A stretch of DNA of 64,000 nucleotides. It comes from Sphagnum compactum. Its lineage: Eukaryota; Bryophyta; Sphagnopsida; Sphagnales. The notes under the pieces are model-generated. The model was not told where the DNA came from and made no database searches. It worked only from the letters and a program-made list of their open reading frames with translations. This document shows, in pieces, positions 1-10,984 of this stretch (the first letter of the stretch is position 1; each line of letters opens with the position of its first letter). Location of the stretch: contig OZ234498.1 in the NCBI GenBank assembly GCA_965153455.1, forward strand, positions 310,001 through 374,000. Reading direction: 5' to 3'. A program made the position numbers and the translations under genes.

Positions 1-375
1 TTTACTCCTCAGGTAGGGCCCGTCTTCGGAAAGCTTTTTCTCTCTAGAGTTTAGGGTGGAAATTACTTCGGAAAATTGAGGTGCATACTTAATTGCAGTC
101 TGTTTCTCCTCCTAGATCCTGGGACGGGCGTCCAGTTGAAAGGACCACATTCCTCGCTTACATCTCATATGCAGCGCTAAATTGATGCATTCCTCGCTTG
201 ATCGTTCGTGCACTGATTGTAAAGGTCAAACTCTGCAGTACATTTGTAATTACTGTCCGCACAGAGATTGAGTCCAGGAATAAAACGCACTTCAACAGGT
301 TGCTGTGTTGTCTTTTGCTTCCTGATAATGTAGACGAACTTGCAAGAGTATCGCAGGCCAGAGAAGATTCTAATA
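1..375. other. Region upstream of the SNX1 relic
   Basis: No intact gene is visible. Short stretches near 145-180 and 245-300 read in the + direction like decayed pieces of the start of a PX domain (an AYISY-like string, then VITVRTEIES). They are separated by stops. They probably belong to the sorting nexin relic that is clear from 376 onward, but they are too short to place exons with confidence. Confidence 0.3.
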
Positions 376-2805
376 AGACGGTTCAGCGATTTTGTCTGGC
401 GACATGAGCGATTGGCAGAGCAGAATAAAGGGATTATAATTCCACCACTTTGAGAAGAGCGCTGTTGGTATGTCTACAATCCAGTCCTAGAGAATTGTTT
501 CTATGTCTATTTTTAGGGAACTTCATAAAGGCCCCATGTGTCAGTTCCTTTATGAGTTTGAGAGGATACTTCGATTTGCAGAGAAGTTCCGGTTCAGTAC
601 CGGGTTCATTGAGGTTCGGCAGCGAGCATTAGATGCCTTTCTGAACCGCATTGCTACACATCCGCAGTTGTGCACGAGGGAGGATCTCAGGAACTTTCTG
701 CAGGCTGACGAGGAAGTCTGGATAGGTGTAATCCACTCTCAATTCCTCTGCAAGCAAGTTAGAGTTGTTGGAGATTTTGATATCCAAGTTTGACAAGGAG
801 AAGGAGCAGACATGAGAGAGAAAGATGAGATTATTTATCTACTGATTATAGTGTAAAGATACCTATCAAGGAAAGAAACATAGATTCTGCAGAGGTGGCA
901 GGTCTGATTACTGGGTCCTCATTCTTCATAACCTATTGACCTTATGGTGTTTGCATTTGTTATTCCAATCACTTAGACCATGGAGAGAGCAAGGTCTGTG
1001 GAGGGTATCATTTTCAAGAAAACAAGCCCAGTGACTTCATGCAGATATTCAAGGTAATGCCCAGGCATCTTCATGTAGCATGTACTAAAGAATAGGGGGC
1101 TTCTTGGACAAGTGGCTCACTGTTTGGGTTTTGTTGACGGGCCATCTTGATTCTTCTTCTGAACCAGGATATGCAAGCAAAAGAGAGTGATGCGGTGCTA
1201 GGAAAGGACAAGCTAGTGGAGAGATCTGAGTTGAAACACTATGTTGTGGAACTTGAGGACCATTTAGCAGAGGTGCAACAGCAGTCTATGAAGTTAGTCA
1301 AATGGCAAGAAGGTCCCACTACATCTCATTTCTTACTGTCAATTTTGCAGCATATCTACCTGGACCTTGTTTTCTTTGCTGGATTTCTCTTGTTGATGTA
1401 TATTCATACTCAAAACCACCATCAATGTATGTGGTTAATTTGGGTCAGAGTCATTACTCTCATAATTAGTGTTCCTGGTCTTTTGTTTTTGCAGAGCTGG
1501 GCCAGGTTTTGTCTGGCTTTGGAAAGTCTGTGAAACTTCTTGGCAACTGTGAGGGTGGATCTCTTGGAAAAGCTTCTGCTGACTTGCAGACAATAGGAGG
1601 GCTGACTGGATGTGACAGTTGACTGTGCAGGTTTTCAAAGGCATGACCTCCCTTGTTATGGTTTGTTTGTGGCCACAGGGGCTTTGATTTGCTATTGATT
1701 TTTGAAGAGCCACTTAAGGAGTATGTGTGCACCATGCAAGCCATTGAGGTATTACACTGTTTTCCATCATCTTTTGAACTCTTTTTCTTTGACAGGTGAT
1801 TTTGGTTTGTGTTGGTCTTTTTACTTCAATTGGTGAGTCGTTGATTGGAGAGGCTGTTGTACTTTCATGCCTGAATGTCTTTGGATTTGATCAGAGTTCA
1901 AGTCTCCAATTGAAGGGCTGAATTGTGGGAGTAACCCAGGTGGTGATGGCAGACAGAGCACAAGCCTACCGGTAGCATCGAGAGCTGAATGAAACTTCAA
2001 AGTTGAAAGAACTCAACCTGTACACATTTGGCCTCTTCTCTGAAAGTTTTGTATTTATCTGTTGGAAAGGTCCTAACAAAAGATATGACCCTTCAGTCTG
2101 GGGCACTTCTCTTCAATATCTCTGGTCTTGCTGTGTGCTAAGCACCTGGTCCATGGCTGCCAGGCTGCAGAAACAGGAGTGATATGAATACTTATTTGTG
2201 TATATCATGCCATCCACTAAGACCTACTTAGCTTTAGTTAAAGCACAAGCTTGCAAGAAAGTATCAGCTTCAGCACATAGCTTATAGAGAAATCTCATTC
2301 TTATGAGTTGTCACCCTGGGATTGTAAGATAGTTGGTGTCACTTAACTTCCAATTAACTTAAGTGACAAATAGGTGATTTGGTTTGTAAAGATGGGGGAA
2401 TAGTGATTGATTTTATGTCAAAGTACACCTCTCTGATTGTTTATCACATGCTTCTGGAGAGGGCAGAGAAAAGCTAAAGCTGTTGAGGCCAGACAGGGCA
2501 GGCAAGGCAGAGGCAGAGGTCACAGAAGTAAGTGTGGTAAAGGAAGGTCATAATTGCAGTGCTTGCTGTTTTTGTGTGTATTGCCACTGGAGTTCCTGTT
2601 TCAAATACTGATTTAGTCTTTCTTTGCCTGCTGGCAGATAAAGGACCAAAGTGATGAGGCAAAACTGCGGCATGAAGAAATAGTTAGGCTAATGGAGAAA
2701 GGTATGGTACAGTTTCATGAAGCTAAAACACATGACTTAGGACTAGTCCTCCATAACTTCACTCACACACAGGCCCAACTGACCTCTGACACTGCTGATG
2801 CCTGA
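376..2805 (+). pseudogene. SNX1: Sorting nexin 1 (SNX1) pseudogene, introns retained
   Basis: Sorting nexin 1 is a PX-BAR protein that binds endosomal phosphoinositides and acts with the retromer in plant vacuolar and PIN-protein sorting. Exon-like blocks follow plant SNX1 order. 376-467 reads [19 protein letters not shown]. 582-715 reads EKFRFSTGFIEVRQRALDAF and continues the PX domain. 977-1053 contains TMERARSVEGIIFKK and DFMQIFK. 1169-1312 contains ELKHYVVELEDHLAE. 1495-1748 contains ELGQVLSGFGKSVKLLG, then FEEPLKEYV. About 1955-2040 contains HRELNETSKLKELNL. 2485-2526 and 2638-2805 form the end of the BAR domain. Most blocks have GT and AG at matching edges, so this is a duplicated gene and not a retrocopy. 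Damage: a frameshift and stop at 451, a frameshift near 1015, frameshifts after about 1600, TAG at 1973, and TGA at 2803 where the family has Trp. It cannot make a full protein. Confidence 0.85.
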
Positions 2806-2918
2806 CAGACTGATACATGGCTTATGGCAGATGTGAATCTTTCTGAACAGCCTATATATGAGTTTGTAAAATTATCCATCTACCTATTATCAACCAGATG
2901 TTGGTAATATGATTATTG

Positions 2919-3066
2919 ATGAGACACTTGCTAAAGATTGTATGAAGGACCTGCAAATTGTTGGTTGGACACTCAGACACTTGCCAAAGATTGTAGGAAG
3001 GACCTGCAAATTGTTGGTTGGACACTCAGACACTTGCCAAACATTGTATGAAGGACCTGGAATTGG
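2919..3066. repeat. Tandem repeat, unit about 54 bp, about 2.5 copies
   Basis: The unit contains GAAGGACCTGCAAATTGTTG and CACTCAGACACTTGCCAAA. Landmarks recur at about 2939, 2993 and 3045, a period of 53-54 bp. The last unit runs into a short purine-rich coiled-coil-like string at 3048-3147, whose + translation is rich in E, R, L and Q (LETRQLDMEERRLKQQEEHF). This may be a fragment of another gene. It lies directly after the SNX1 relic. Confidence 0.75.
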
Positions 3067-3149
3067 AGACACGACAGCTGGATATGGAAGAACGACGCCT
3101 GAAGCAACAAGAGGAGCATTTCATGATTTTGCAGGCAAACTCTAGGATC

Positions 3150-6100
3150 AAAAACTTTCCCTCTGCAGAGTCATAATGCTGCCAATTTACAAGATGGAGT
3201 CATGAGAAATACAAACCATCTGCACACAAATACTGCATTTGAGGGAAAGAGGAAGGTGTGCTAATTGGACTGAACATGCTGAAACCCATTGCCACTGTTT
3301 TAGATTTCACTTGACAAAACACAGTCATTTTTCACAACTGAGAACTTTGTACACAAAAGCTTACCTTGCATTATGTACAATACTCTCCCCAAGTAAGAAT
3401 TATTGGAACCCTAGGCCATTCCAAGGCCAGAGTTCTGTCCTTGAACCATCTAGTCTTAGAAGGTTCCCCCTCAAATTTTTCCTGATCAAGTCTACTGGTG
3501 CAGCTGATGTTGACATGTTCTGGATGATTCCTTGATCATGGTGGGTGACAAGTGCAGCATCATGAACCCAGTTATGCAGCCAATTTTCCCATTTTTTAGT
3601 CAGTTCAATCTATGGTGCTTACCACTCTTGCTGACATATTTTTGCATGTCCATTATAATGTTTGAGGCATTCCTCTCTGTGTACTTCTTAACGGCAACTG
3701 CACCAGTTCACCATGGTAGAAGGAGAAAGTTCACTGCCTTCTACATACAACATCTGAGAATGTACCAGAATTACATCCAATTTCTACATTGTCTTGGCAG
3801 AGCAAAGTTCAGAGCTTGATAGCAACCTTCAGAATGCATTAGTTATGCATATGCTATTGATGAAGTGTCATTTAAAGTAATCATGTTTTTGTGAGTGGCC
3901 AAACACAGAGGACCATAAGAACAGGAAAGAAAAAATTGTCAAGTACTTGATTCACAACAAATTTGAACCCTTCTGCACAACAGAGCTGCCGAATTAGAGA
4001 GAGAGAGAGCACATGGATGATTCAGCTGCTCGACACGGCGAACAAGATCGATGATAGTGGGTAGAAATCGGAGGATAATTCCAAGACACCAGAACGAAGA
4101 GGGACACCAGCGAACAGCAGCGAGAATGCATACTCCTGTTGGATTTGCTTCCCCAACTCGTCCACGGGCTGCCGGATCCCCACTATTCCATTACCACGGT
4201 CTCAATCTGGAAGCTGACAAATCTCACACGTTTGTGCCATTCGTTTCGCAGCAACAATCTGCTTCCCTGCCTTTGAATTGCATACACAGGCCATGAGTTC
4301 TCGGGTACGTTGCTCCACCCACCCATCGGGTTCTAGGGATGTTTGGATTGCGTACGAGTTCTTAGAAATGAAATCCTATATATTAATTCACTTGTCTGTC
4401 TGTGACAGGCCATTTTGACCCCTTAACAGTCTCTGCGAGGCCGATTTTGCAACCCCCCAAATGACAAAAACGAGGTCTCAAAATGAGTCGCACCTGGCTT
4501 GAAATGTTCCAGCGTCAGATGCGTGTCGTGGTGACGGAGAGACACACGTTCGCTGGATCCTTCGTCTCCTCGCACAGACATCAGTCTGTTTGTGACGGGG
4601 GTTTTGGATTTCGACCAATCGACGTAGCTGATAGAAACGAGGTCCCAAAATGAGTCGCACCTGGTCTCTAAATGAAAGCGGGGAGGTGGGTTTAGGTCTT
4701 AAGATCGAACGGCGTGAAAAGGGAAATCCTGTTACATCGGACGGTTCAAATCGACTGTTGTTAGAGATCTGACTGATAGAGAAAATAAGCAGCCGATCGG
4801 TACCCCCGTTCAAACTCACCGGCGTTTTCTTAATTAAAATTTTTAACTCGATTAAATTGCTGAGAAAATATTTCGCTGTTTATTTTCAATATCTTTTTTT
4901 TTTGGGTGGAGAAATATTTTGCTGTTGTTTTCATAATCGTCTTTTTTTTTTTTTCCCCCTTTTCTTTTCATTTTGGGAATGATTTTATTAGTATGGACCA
5001 TTTTACGGGTCCAATTCCAATGTTGTTTTTTTTTCATTTTTTTAATATCAAAATTTTGAGGGATTTTTTTTTTGAATTAGAAAAATTTGTCATCCGTCCC
5101 GTCATCCATCCATCCAAGTTCCTCATCCCTGAAGAAGAAGATGATGGAAGAGGAGGAGGAAGGAGGAGGACGAATGGCGGCAGCAGCAGTATCATAGTGA
5201 CCGAAGGTCGCGAGTACCCACTAGTTGAAAGGAAAGCGTTGGGCGAAGGGTCGAAAGTACTTATAGTTGTTGAGAACAGAACAAAGATTTACGGGCTAAC
5301 GGGTGATGGGACCTTCTGTTGCAGAGGAGTGCACGGGAACCGCCTCCGAACCCCTCCATGGCCGGAGCAGAATTGGGCCAATCTTTTCTGTCCATTTCTG
5401 TCACCGACCCTGTGAAGCTTGGCGTTTGAGTACAAGCCTATATCTCATATCGTGTGAGCACAAAGGTATGCGAGTGAGCTTGTCCGTCCTAATCTTGCAG
5501 CTGATCAGTTATGTTACCGTGAAAAACTTATCACCAAGGAATGATTGATTTGCAAAAGTTATCAAGTGGATCCTAAAGACATCAAGTGTCCTTTTCAATG
5601 GTGGGAAAACATGAAGCCATGTTTCCTACCATTGAATTTTTTGGCTCATCAAATCTTAGGCATTGTAGGGTCACCAATTTAAAAAAAAGAATTTTTTCTT
5701 TAGAAAGCATATTTACAAACCTAAGGAGATGTTGTTTATAATAAATAAAAAAACTTAAAAAAAATAATTTTTGTGAACAAAAATTGGTCAAATGATCTTA
5801 GAGATGACTGTAAATTGCCTTCAAATTTAGCAAAGTTAATTCAAACATAGTTAAGTTTCAAAGAGGACTTTTGAAGGTTCATTTGAACGAGATGAAATAG
5901 TGAACATATAAAATGTTGAAAAGAAATTTTAAAAATTCAACATTTTTGGTGCAATTTTGTTATTTTTAAACATTAAAAATAAATATTTGAGATATAAAAT
6001 TTATAGTAACCGATATGTGAAAACCGGCTTTGAAGACTGATTGGTACAAAATGTCTGAGAACCAACACTTTGAAACCCGGGTGAATTTTTTGCAAATTTT

Positions 6101-6300
6101 TGAAACCCTGCCTGGGTCTTTAAAAGATGAAAATAAAAATATAAAAAAGAACTGGGTCGGGTCTTTCAAAACATTCTAATACCTGGACTCGGCGGTTCTC
6201 AAAAAACTAGAGAACCGTCCAACAACGGTCTCAACGAGCAAAATTAGGAGCTATATTGCATGTAGAGAACAGACATATCAGACACCAAAACTATTGGTGT
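3150..6300. other. Intergenic region, no gene recognised
   Basis: ORFs here are short and look random. A GA run lies at about 3997-4010. A duplicated block (AAACGAGGTCTCAAAATGAG, near 4470 and again with one change near 4637) lies in a more GC-rich stretch at about 4300-4830. T-rich runs fill 4890-5080. The stretch 5120-5420 is GC-richer, with GAG/GGA runs, and could be an old promoter or first exon, but no protein family is recognisable. 5600-6200 is AT-rich. Confidence 0.5.
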
Positions 6301-6315
6301 TGGTTTGCGAATTAT

Positions 6316-6834
6316 TTAGCCATCCAGCTTCTCTCCTTCACACAAGCCATAGTACAGGGCACAAGTACCACATGAAAGAGGACATTTTTGGCCCACTGGC
6401 ACATTATTGACCTCGTAACCTGTGCACATATTGCTACTGGCATAAGTAGGACAATTGACAGGATCAGAATCGACGCACCCAAGGGTGCATGAAGGTACAC
6501 GTTGGTTGCACCTTAGACCTGGATCGTTACCGGGGCAATTTTCAGGTTGACACCCGCCAGTGAAAGCGTTGTAACATTCACCCACAGAAGTCTGGCCTGC
6601 AATGGCATAAGTTGTTGAATCTTGGTCCGTTTGTGTGTAAAAACATTGGCCACCGATGGTAACTTCTGGACCGCCTGTCGCAACCCCGGCTGCCGCAGAC
6701 CCAGAACAACCCGACGTCCACCCCATTGTCCCCGCGTTTGATTGGGGAATCCTACAACGAATGTCAGCATCCGGGCAATCGCCAATCGCCAAATGCACTA
6801 ATGCAAATAGAACTAGCAACACAAGCGTCAACAT
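6316..6834 (-). CDS. Secreted Cys-rich protein with C-terminal ShKT-type domain
   Basis: This is a 172-residue protein. The start chosen is the ATG at 6834 because it places a classic signal peptide (MLTLVLLVLFALVHLAIG) at the N terminus; the frame stays open upstream to 6957, but that extension is polar. The mature part has 16 cysteines, an even number, and no membrane segment, which fits a disulfide-rich apoplastic protein. Residues 120-158 have six cysteines spaced like a ShKT/SXC domain, ending in CPLSCGTC. The middle part (residues 20-119) is rich in Gly, Ser, Thr and Pro and has ten cysteines; I do not recognise it. ShKT domains occur in plants mainly at the end of prolyl 4-hydroxylases; a stand-alone secreted form is unusual. 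Its function is unknown. It appears to be a single exon, although upstream non-coding exons cannot be excluded. Confidence 0.72.
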   Translation of the reverse strand: MLTLVLLVLFALVHLAIGDCPDADIRCRIPQSNAGTMGWTSGCSGSAAAGVATGGPEVTIGGQCFYTQTDQDSTTYAIAGQTSVGECYNAFTGGCQPENCPGNDPGLRCNQRVPSCTLGCVDSDPVNCPTYASSNMCTGYEVNNVPVGQKCPLSCGTCALYYGLCEGEKLDG

Positions 6835-7930
6835 GTTTCCGAATGCCAATTTGTCGAACCTCTTGTGCCCACTTGCAATGGTGCCGCGTGATGTGCGTCT
6901 CTCTTTGCATTCATCATTTGTGCCAAAAGCAATGAGGTTAGAAAATGCAATGATCAAGTTGGGGTTCTTTGAAGACCAGTCCTAAGCTTATGAGAGTCGC
7001 TCACAAGGTGTCAGACCATCACGAATAGCACTGACTAGCTACCATGAATTAGACCCACTGACGCATTCACCAAAGGCTCCAATACCAAACATTTGGAACA
7101 CATTTGCATCCACCCACTGTTGGGCGAAGACTGCGCAAATTAGAATTTATTCAAAAATTACATAGACAGTTGCAATACCTGACATGAGAGAGTTCCACAA
7201 CTTTCTTCCTTTTCACCAACATTAAACATATTTAGGCCTCCAATGTGAGTATTGCATTTGCGAGCTTTTCCTATTGTCAATGTCAAAGGAGGATCTAGGG
7301 TTAGCTAGATGTCCCAAACATTTATGTCCTTTGAAAAAACATCATTTTTGATATTAATTAAATTCAATGTTAGGTTAATTTAGGAGGGAAGATTCATGAA
7401 CTATATATTAAAGAAATGAAACTCATTTCTTCTCTTTTGAAGGGGAGTGGAGACAACCATCTTTCAAGTTGGAGAGATTCGAATTAGAAGCTAAAAAATA
7501 AAGATTTTCCTTCACTTGTTAAATTTTTTAATTTCTTGAGCTTTGATTTTTAAATCATAATTAGCTTATCTAAAATTATTTTTGTATAGTTGCCAAGGAT
7601 ATGTGTAAGGTTTTGTAGTGGAGGTTGAAGTTCTTTTGAAAATGGTACATGTTTAGGGTTTATTTTATAACAATACTTAGGGCTTTTATTTTATTTGAAG
7701 TTATGTTTTGGTTTAGTGTTGCAAAGCTTTGCAAGGATAATGTTATCACCATCAAATTAAAGGGTTTTGTTTTCCTCCCCTTCAATTTTTTCATTCGTGT
7801 GGTTTTAATTTAATTACAATTCAATTAGTTTTATGTAATGGATCAACATGTGAATATAAGTTACATTTTCTTGAATATGGGATAAGACTATTAAGTCAAC
7901 AAATGTTTGATTCTATATGTAGTTATTAGT
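6835..7930. other. Upstream region of the Cys-rich gene
   Basis: This stretch would contain the promoter of the minus-strand Cys-rich gene. No clear core promoter element can be singled out because the sequence is AT-rich throughout. No other gene is visible. Confidence 0.4.
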
Positions 7931-7931
7931 G

Positions 7932-8225
7932 CTAAATATAGGTATTATTGGAATGGGCCCCATGTCTAGTGTGCGTTTTAATTTGAAATGTAAGTATTAC
8001 ATTTGGTTGGGTTCGAGGCTTGGTGTGTGTTTTAGTTTGAAATGTAAATATTGCATTTGGTTGGGTCCCAAGTCCAATGTGTGTTTAAAGTTAGTATGTG
8101 GGTATTGAAGGGGGGTCCCATGTCCATTGTGCATCTAAATAATTGGCATGTAGATATTGAAAGCAAAACATTTACACTCTTCGTGTTGTTGTTAGTTTGG
8201 CATGTAAGTATTATCAACCTAGGTT
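7932..8225. repeat. Diverged tandem repeat, period about 54 bp, 5-6 copies
   Basis: A motif resembling AATGTAAGTATTACATTTGG recurs at about 7987, 8041, 8095, 8148 and 8201 in changing forms, each followed by a GGGTCCCATGTCCA-like block. Spacing is a steady 53-54 bp. The copies have diverged a great deal, so the array is old. Confidence 0.8.
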
Positions 8226-9380
8226 CCATGCATAATGTATTAATTATGTAAGTGTTGATTAGTTATGTATTCCACTACTAATCATGGTTTAATGAAAAAA
8301 GTGGGTATTGTAGGTGCACATTTTTACAAGTTTATAAGCATGGGTCGAATTCCCAAATCACAATCAATTCATGTCCAAAGCTGAATAAAATCATTTTTTT
8401 CAAATGTGGATTTGGTGTGGACTCCTAAGGTCGAAGGATGGGAGCATAAACAAATGTCGATTGAGATTGCGTACATAACACATGCATGTGTGTGTGAATT
8501 CTTGGAAGCTGAATGAGGTGATGTGGAAACCCCATCAATAAAGAACCGCCTCGGCCATACTTGGTATAATGTGATGTTCCATGCATTTTCTTTTGCTTTT
8601 CAAATGTCCTTCACAAACACATATGATCCCTTTGATGGGGATTTGAACCCCAACCCCCAAAACGGTGCTATCCATTATAGCTCAAGCCTTAACTTACACC
8701 CAAAACCTTGTAAAAAAACAAGCCCATGGTACATACATTTAAATTTAAAATAAAATCAAAATCTTTAAAAACAAAGGTCAAAAAAGGATTTTTCTTTTGC
8801 ATTTTTCCTTTGCTTTGGCTTTCTAAATCTTCAATGTTCATAAGTCATCATCATTATTATTGCATCATCTCACATTTGCATCCTCTACCTACTACCAAAA
8901 TAAAATTACAAATTTGGCAAAAGGCATAAGCTAAACCTTTTATTACTCCCACGCATACCAAACCTTAAATGTTATATATTACACTAATATGCGTCCAAGT
9001 TCACTTTGTGTTTCACTAAATTTTGAGTGAATTTGAACAAATTTACCATGGTGAAAATGGGCAACCCATTTGTAAATGGGGACAAGTTGTTATGGACAAG
9101 TGAATTCACTAATAACTAATTGAATTCACCAATAATTAAATCATTAATAATAAATTCACTAATAATATATAAAATAATAAATAATTAATTTACTAATAAT
9201 TAATTACAAACCTAGGTTAAACACTTAGGAACCTTTACCAAGCTACTTATTTTAAGGTTTCTAGCCCACCAACTTAGGGTGCAAAATGTGACGGGTTGAA
9301 CCTTGCACTTCCATGTTAAGGAACAAGTCTTTAACCATTTAATTATGTTATTTAAATGAATGATGTTATTTTTTCATCAC
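8226..9380. other. AT-rich intergenic region
   Basis: No gene is recognised. A local cluster of AATTCACTAATAA-type repeats occupies about 9095-9205. Short ORFs at 8523-8929 have no family features. Confidence 0.5.
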
Positions 9381-9384
9381 ATAT

Positions 9385-10200
9385 TATTATTCACATTCTT
9401 TTTTACCCTAGGTTATTTTTGGCAATTCTTGGTTATTTTACCATAAAATATTTTAAGCTATTTTACATTATTTTACCATAGATAATTTTTCACAATTTTT
9501 GGTTATTTTACCATATGTTATTCTAAGTTATTTGATCATACACCATTGTTGGTTATTTTACATTATTTCACCATAGGTTATTAGTGATTATTCTATTGGT
9601 GATTATTGGTGATTATTGGCTATTGGTAGTTATGTTATTCATGGTTATTAGTGGTTATTCTATTGTCGACTATTAATGATTATTACATTGGTGGCTATTA
9701 GTGACTATTCTATTGGTGGCTATTGGTGACTATTCTATTGGTGGCTATTGGTGACTATTCTATTAGTGGGTATTACTGGTTATTCTATTGTAAGTTATTG
9801 ATGGTTATTTTATTGTAGGCTATTAGTGATTATTATATTGGTGGCTATTGGTGACTATTCTATTGATGGCTATTGATGGTTATTTTATTGTTAGCTATTA
9901 GTGACTATTTAATTATAAATTATTATTAGCTATTTTAGGTTATATTACCATAATATATTAGTGGTACTATTGATTATTTTATTATAAGTTATTCTTGGTT
10001 ATTTTAACTTTATTTTGTTGAAAAATATTCTTAATTATTTTAAATTATTTTAACCTATTATTAGTTATTTTACAATATGCCATTTTTAGCTATTTTAGAG
10101 TATTATTGGTTATTTTATAGTAGTTTACTTTAGGTTATTCCACCTTAAATTATTATATGCAATTTTTTAATATGTTATTTTACCTTAAGTCATAAAATTT
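9385..10200. repeat. GGTTATT-rich minisatellite block
   Basis: A long run of short units built on GGTTATTTTA and GGTGACTATTCTATT. Between about 9700 and 9780 the unit is regular, with a 25 bp period (GACTATTCTATTGGTGGCTA). Elsewhere it is looser. The + strand is strongly T+G-biased here. Confidence 0.75.
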
Positions 10201-10470
10201 TATTTTAAATCATTTAAAATTATTATACCTTAAAATAAAATAACTATTATTATAACCTAAAGTAGAATGACCTTGAATAGCTTAAGGTATAACCTAGGGT
10301 TGATTGAATAATTTATTTTTAAATAACTTAAAATAGAAAACCTATAATAAGTTAATATACCTTAAAATATAATAACCTATAATAATTTATAATAACTTAG
10401 GGTATAAATTAAAATAATTAAGATAACCTAAAATAACATAGGGTATATCATAAAATAACCTATTTACCGT
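10200..10470. repeat. Inverted counterpart of the GGTTATT block
   Basis: The composition flips at about 10200. From here the + strand carries TAACCTAAAATAACC-type strings, the reverse complement of the preceding block. The two blocks together could fold into a long imperfect hairpin. Confidence 0.6.
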
Positions 10471-10984
10471 AATAAATTATAATAGTGAATTATGTCAATT
10501 AGTAGTGAAAATTTATATTTACATAATGACCTTATAATGTAATAACTTTAACCAAGGTGAAATCATTAACATGCAATGAACCTATTTCACTTTTGAGGTC
10601 CCATAATGATTTAGGTCCCTAAAATGCACCCCATTTTTATACTCGTGCATATTCCAACTTGCAAAGGATAATAAACCAAAAATTTAAGCAAATAAAAATT
10701 CAAGAGTTTAAAGCAAGTAAAGCAAATGGAAATTCAAAAAAAAATTCAAAAATGAATTAATTATATATTTACAAAAGACGCATCAAAATGGTGGGAGTGG
10801 GCACATCCTTAGTTATGATTTTCCACCTAAATTTACAATCCACTTAGATTTGTAATTAACCCTTAGTCAATTTATTATTATGACTCACCTATGCATCCAC
10901 ATAACAATAAAACTTGCCTTGCCACTTGGCAGTGGCCTCCTCATAAGAAAAATTTTGAAATGTAAAAAATTATTGATTATAAAA

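Noticed and set aside
1435-1744. Two overlapping minus ORFs
   Set aside because: Antisense to the SNX1 pseudogene exons; no independent support.
4906-5415. 169-codon + ORF
   Set aside because: The first third is a translation of T-rich low-complexity DNA (runs of Phe), and the rest has no family features. I treat it as chance.
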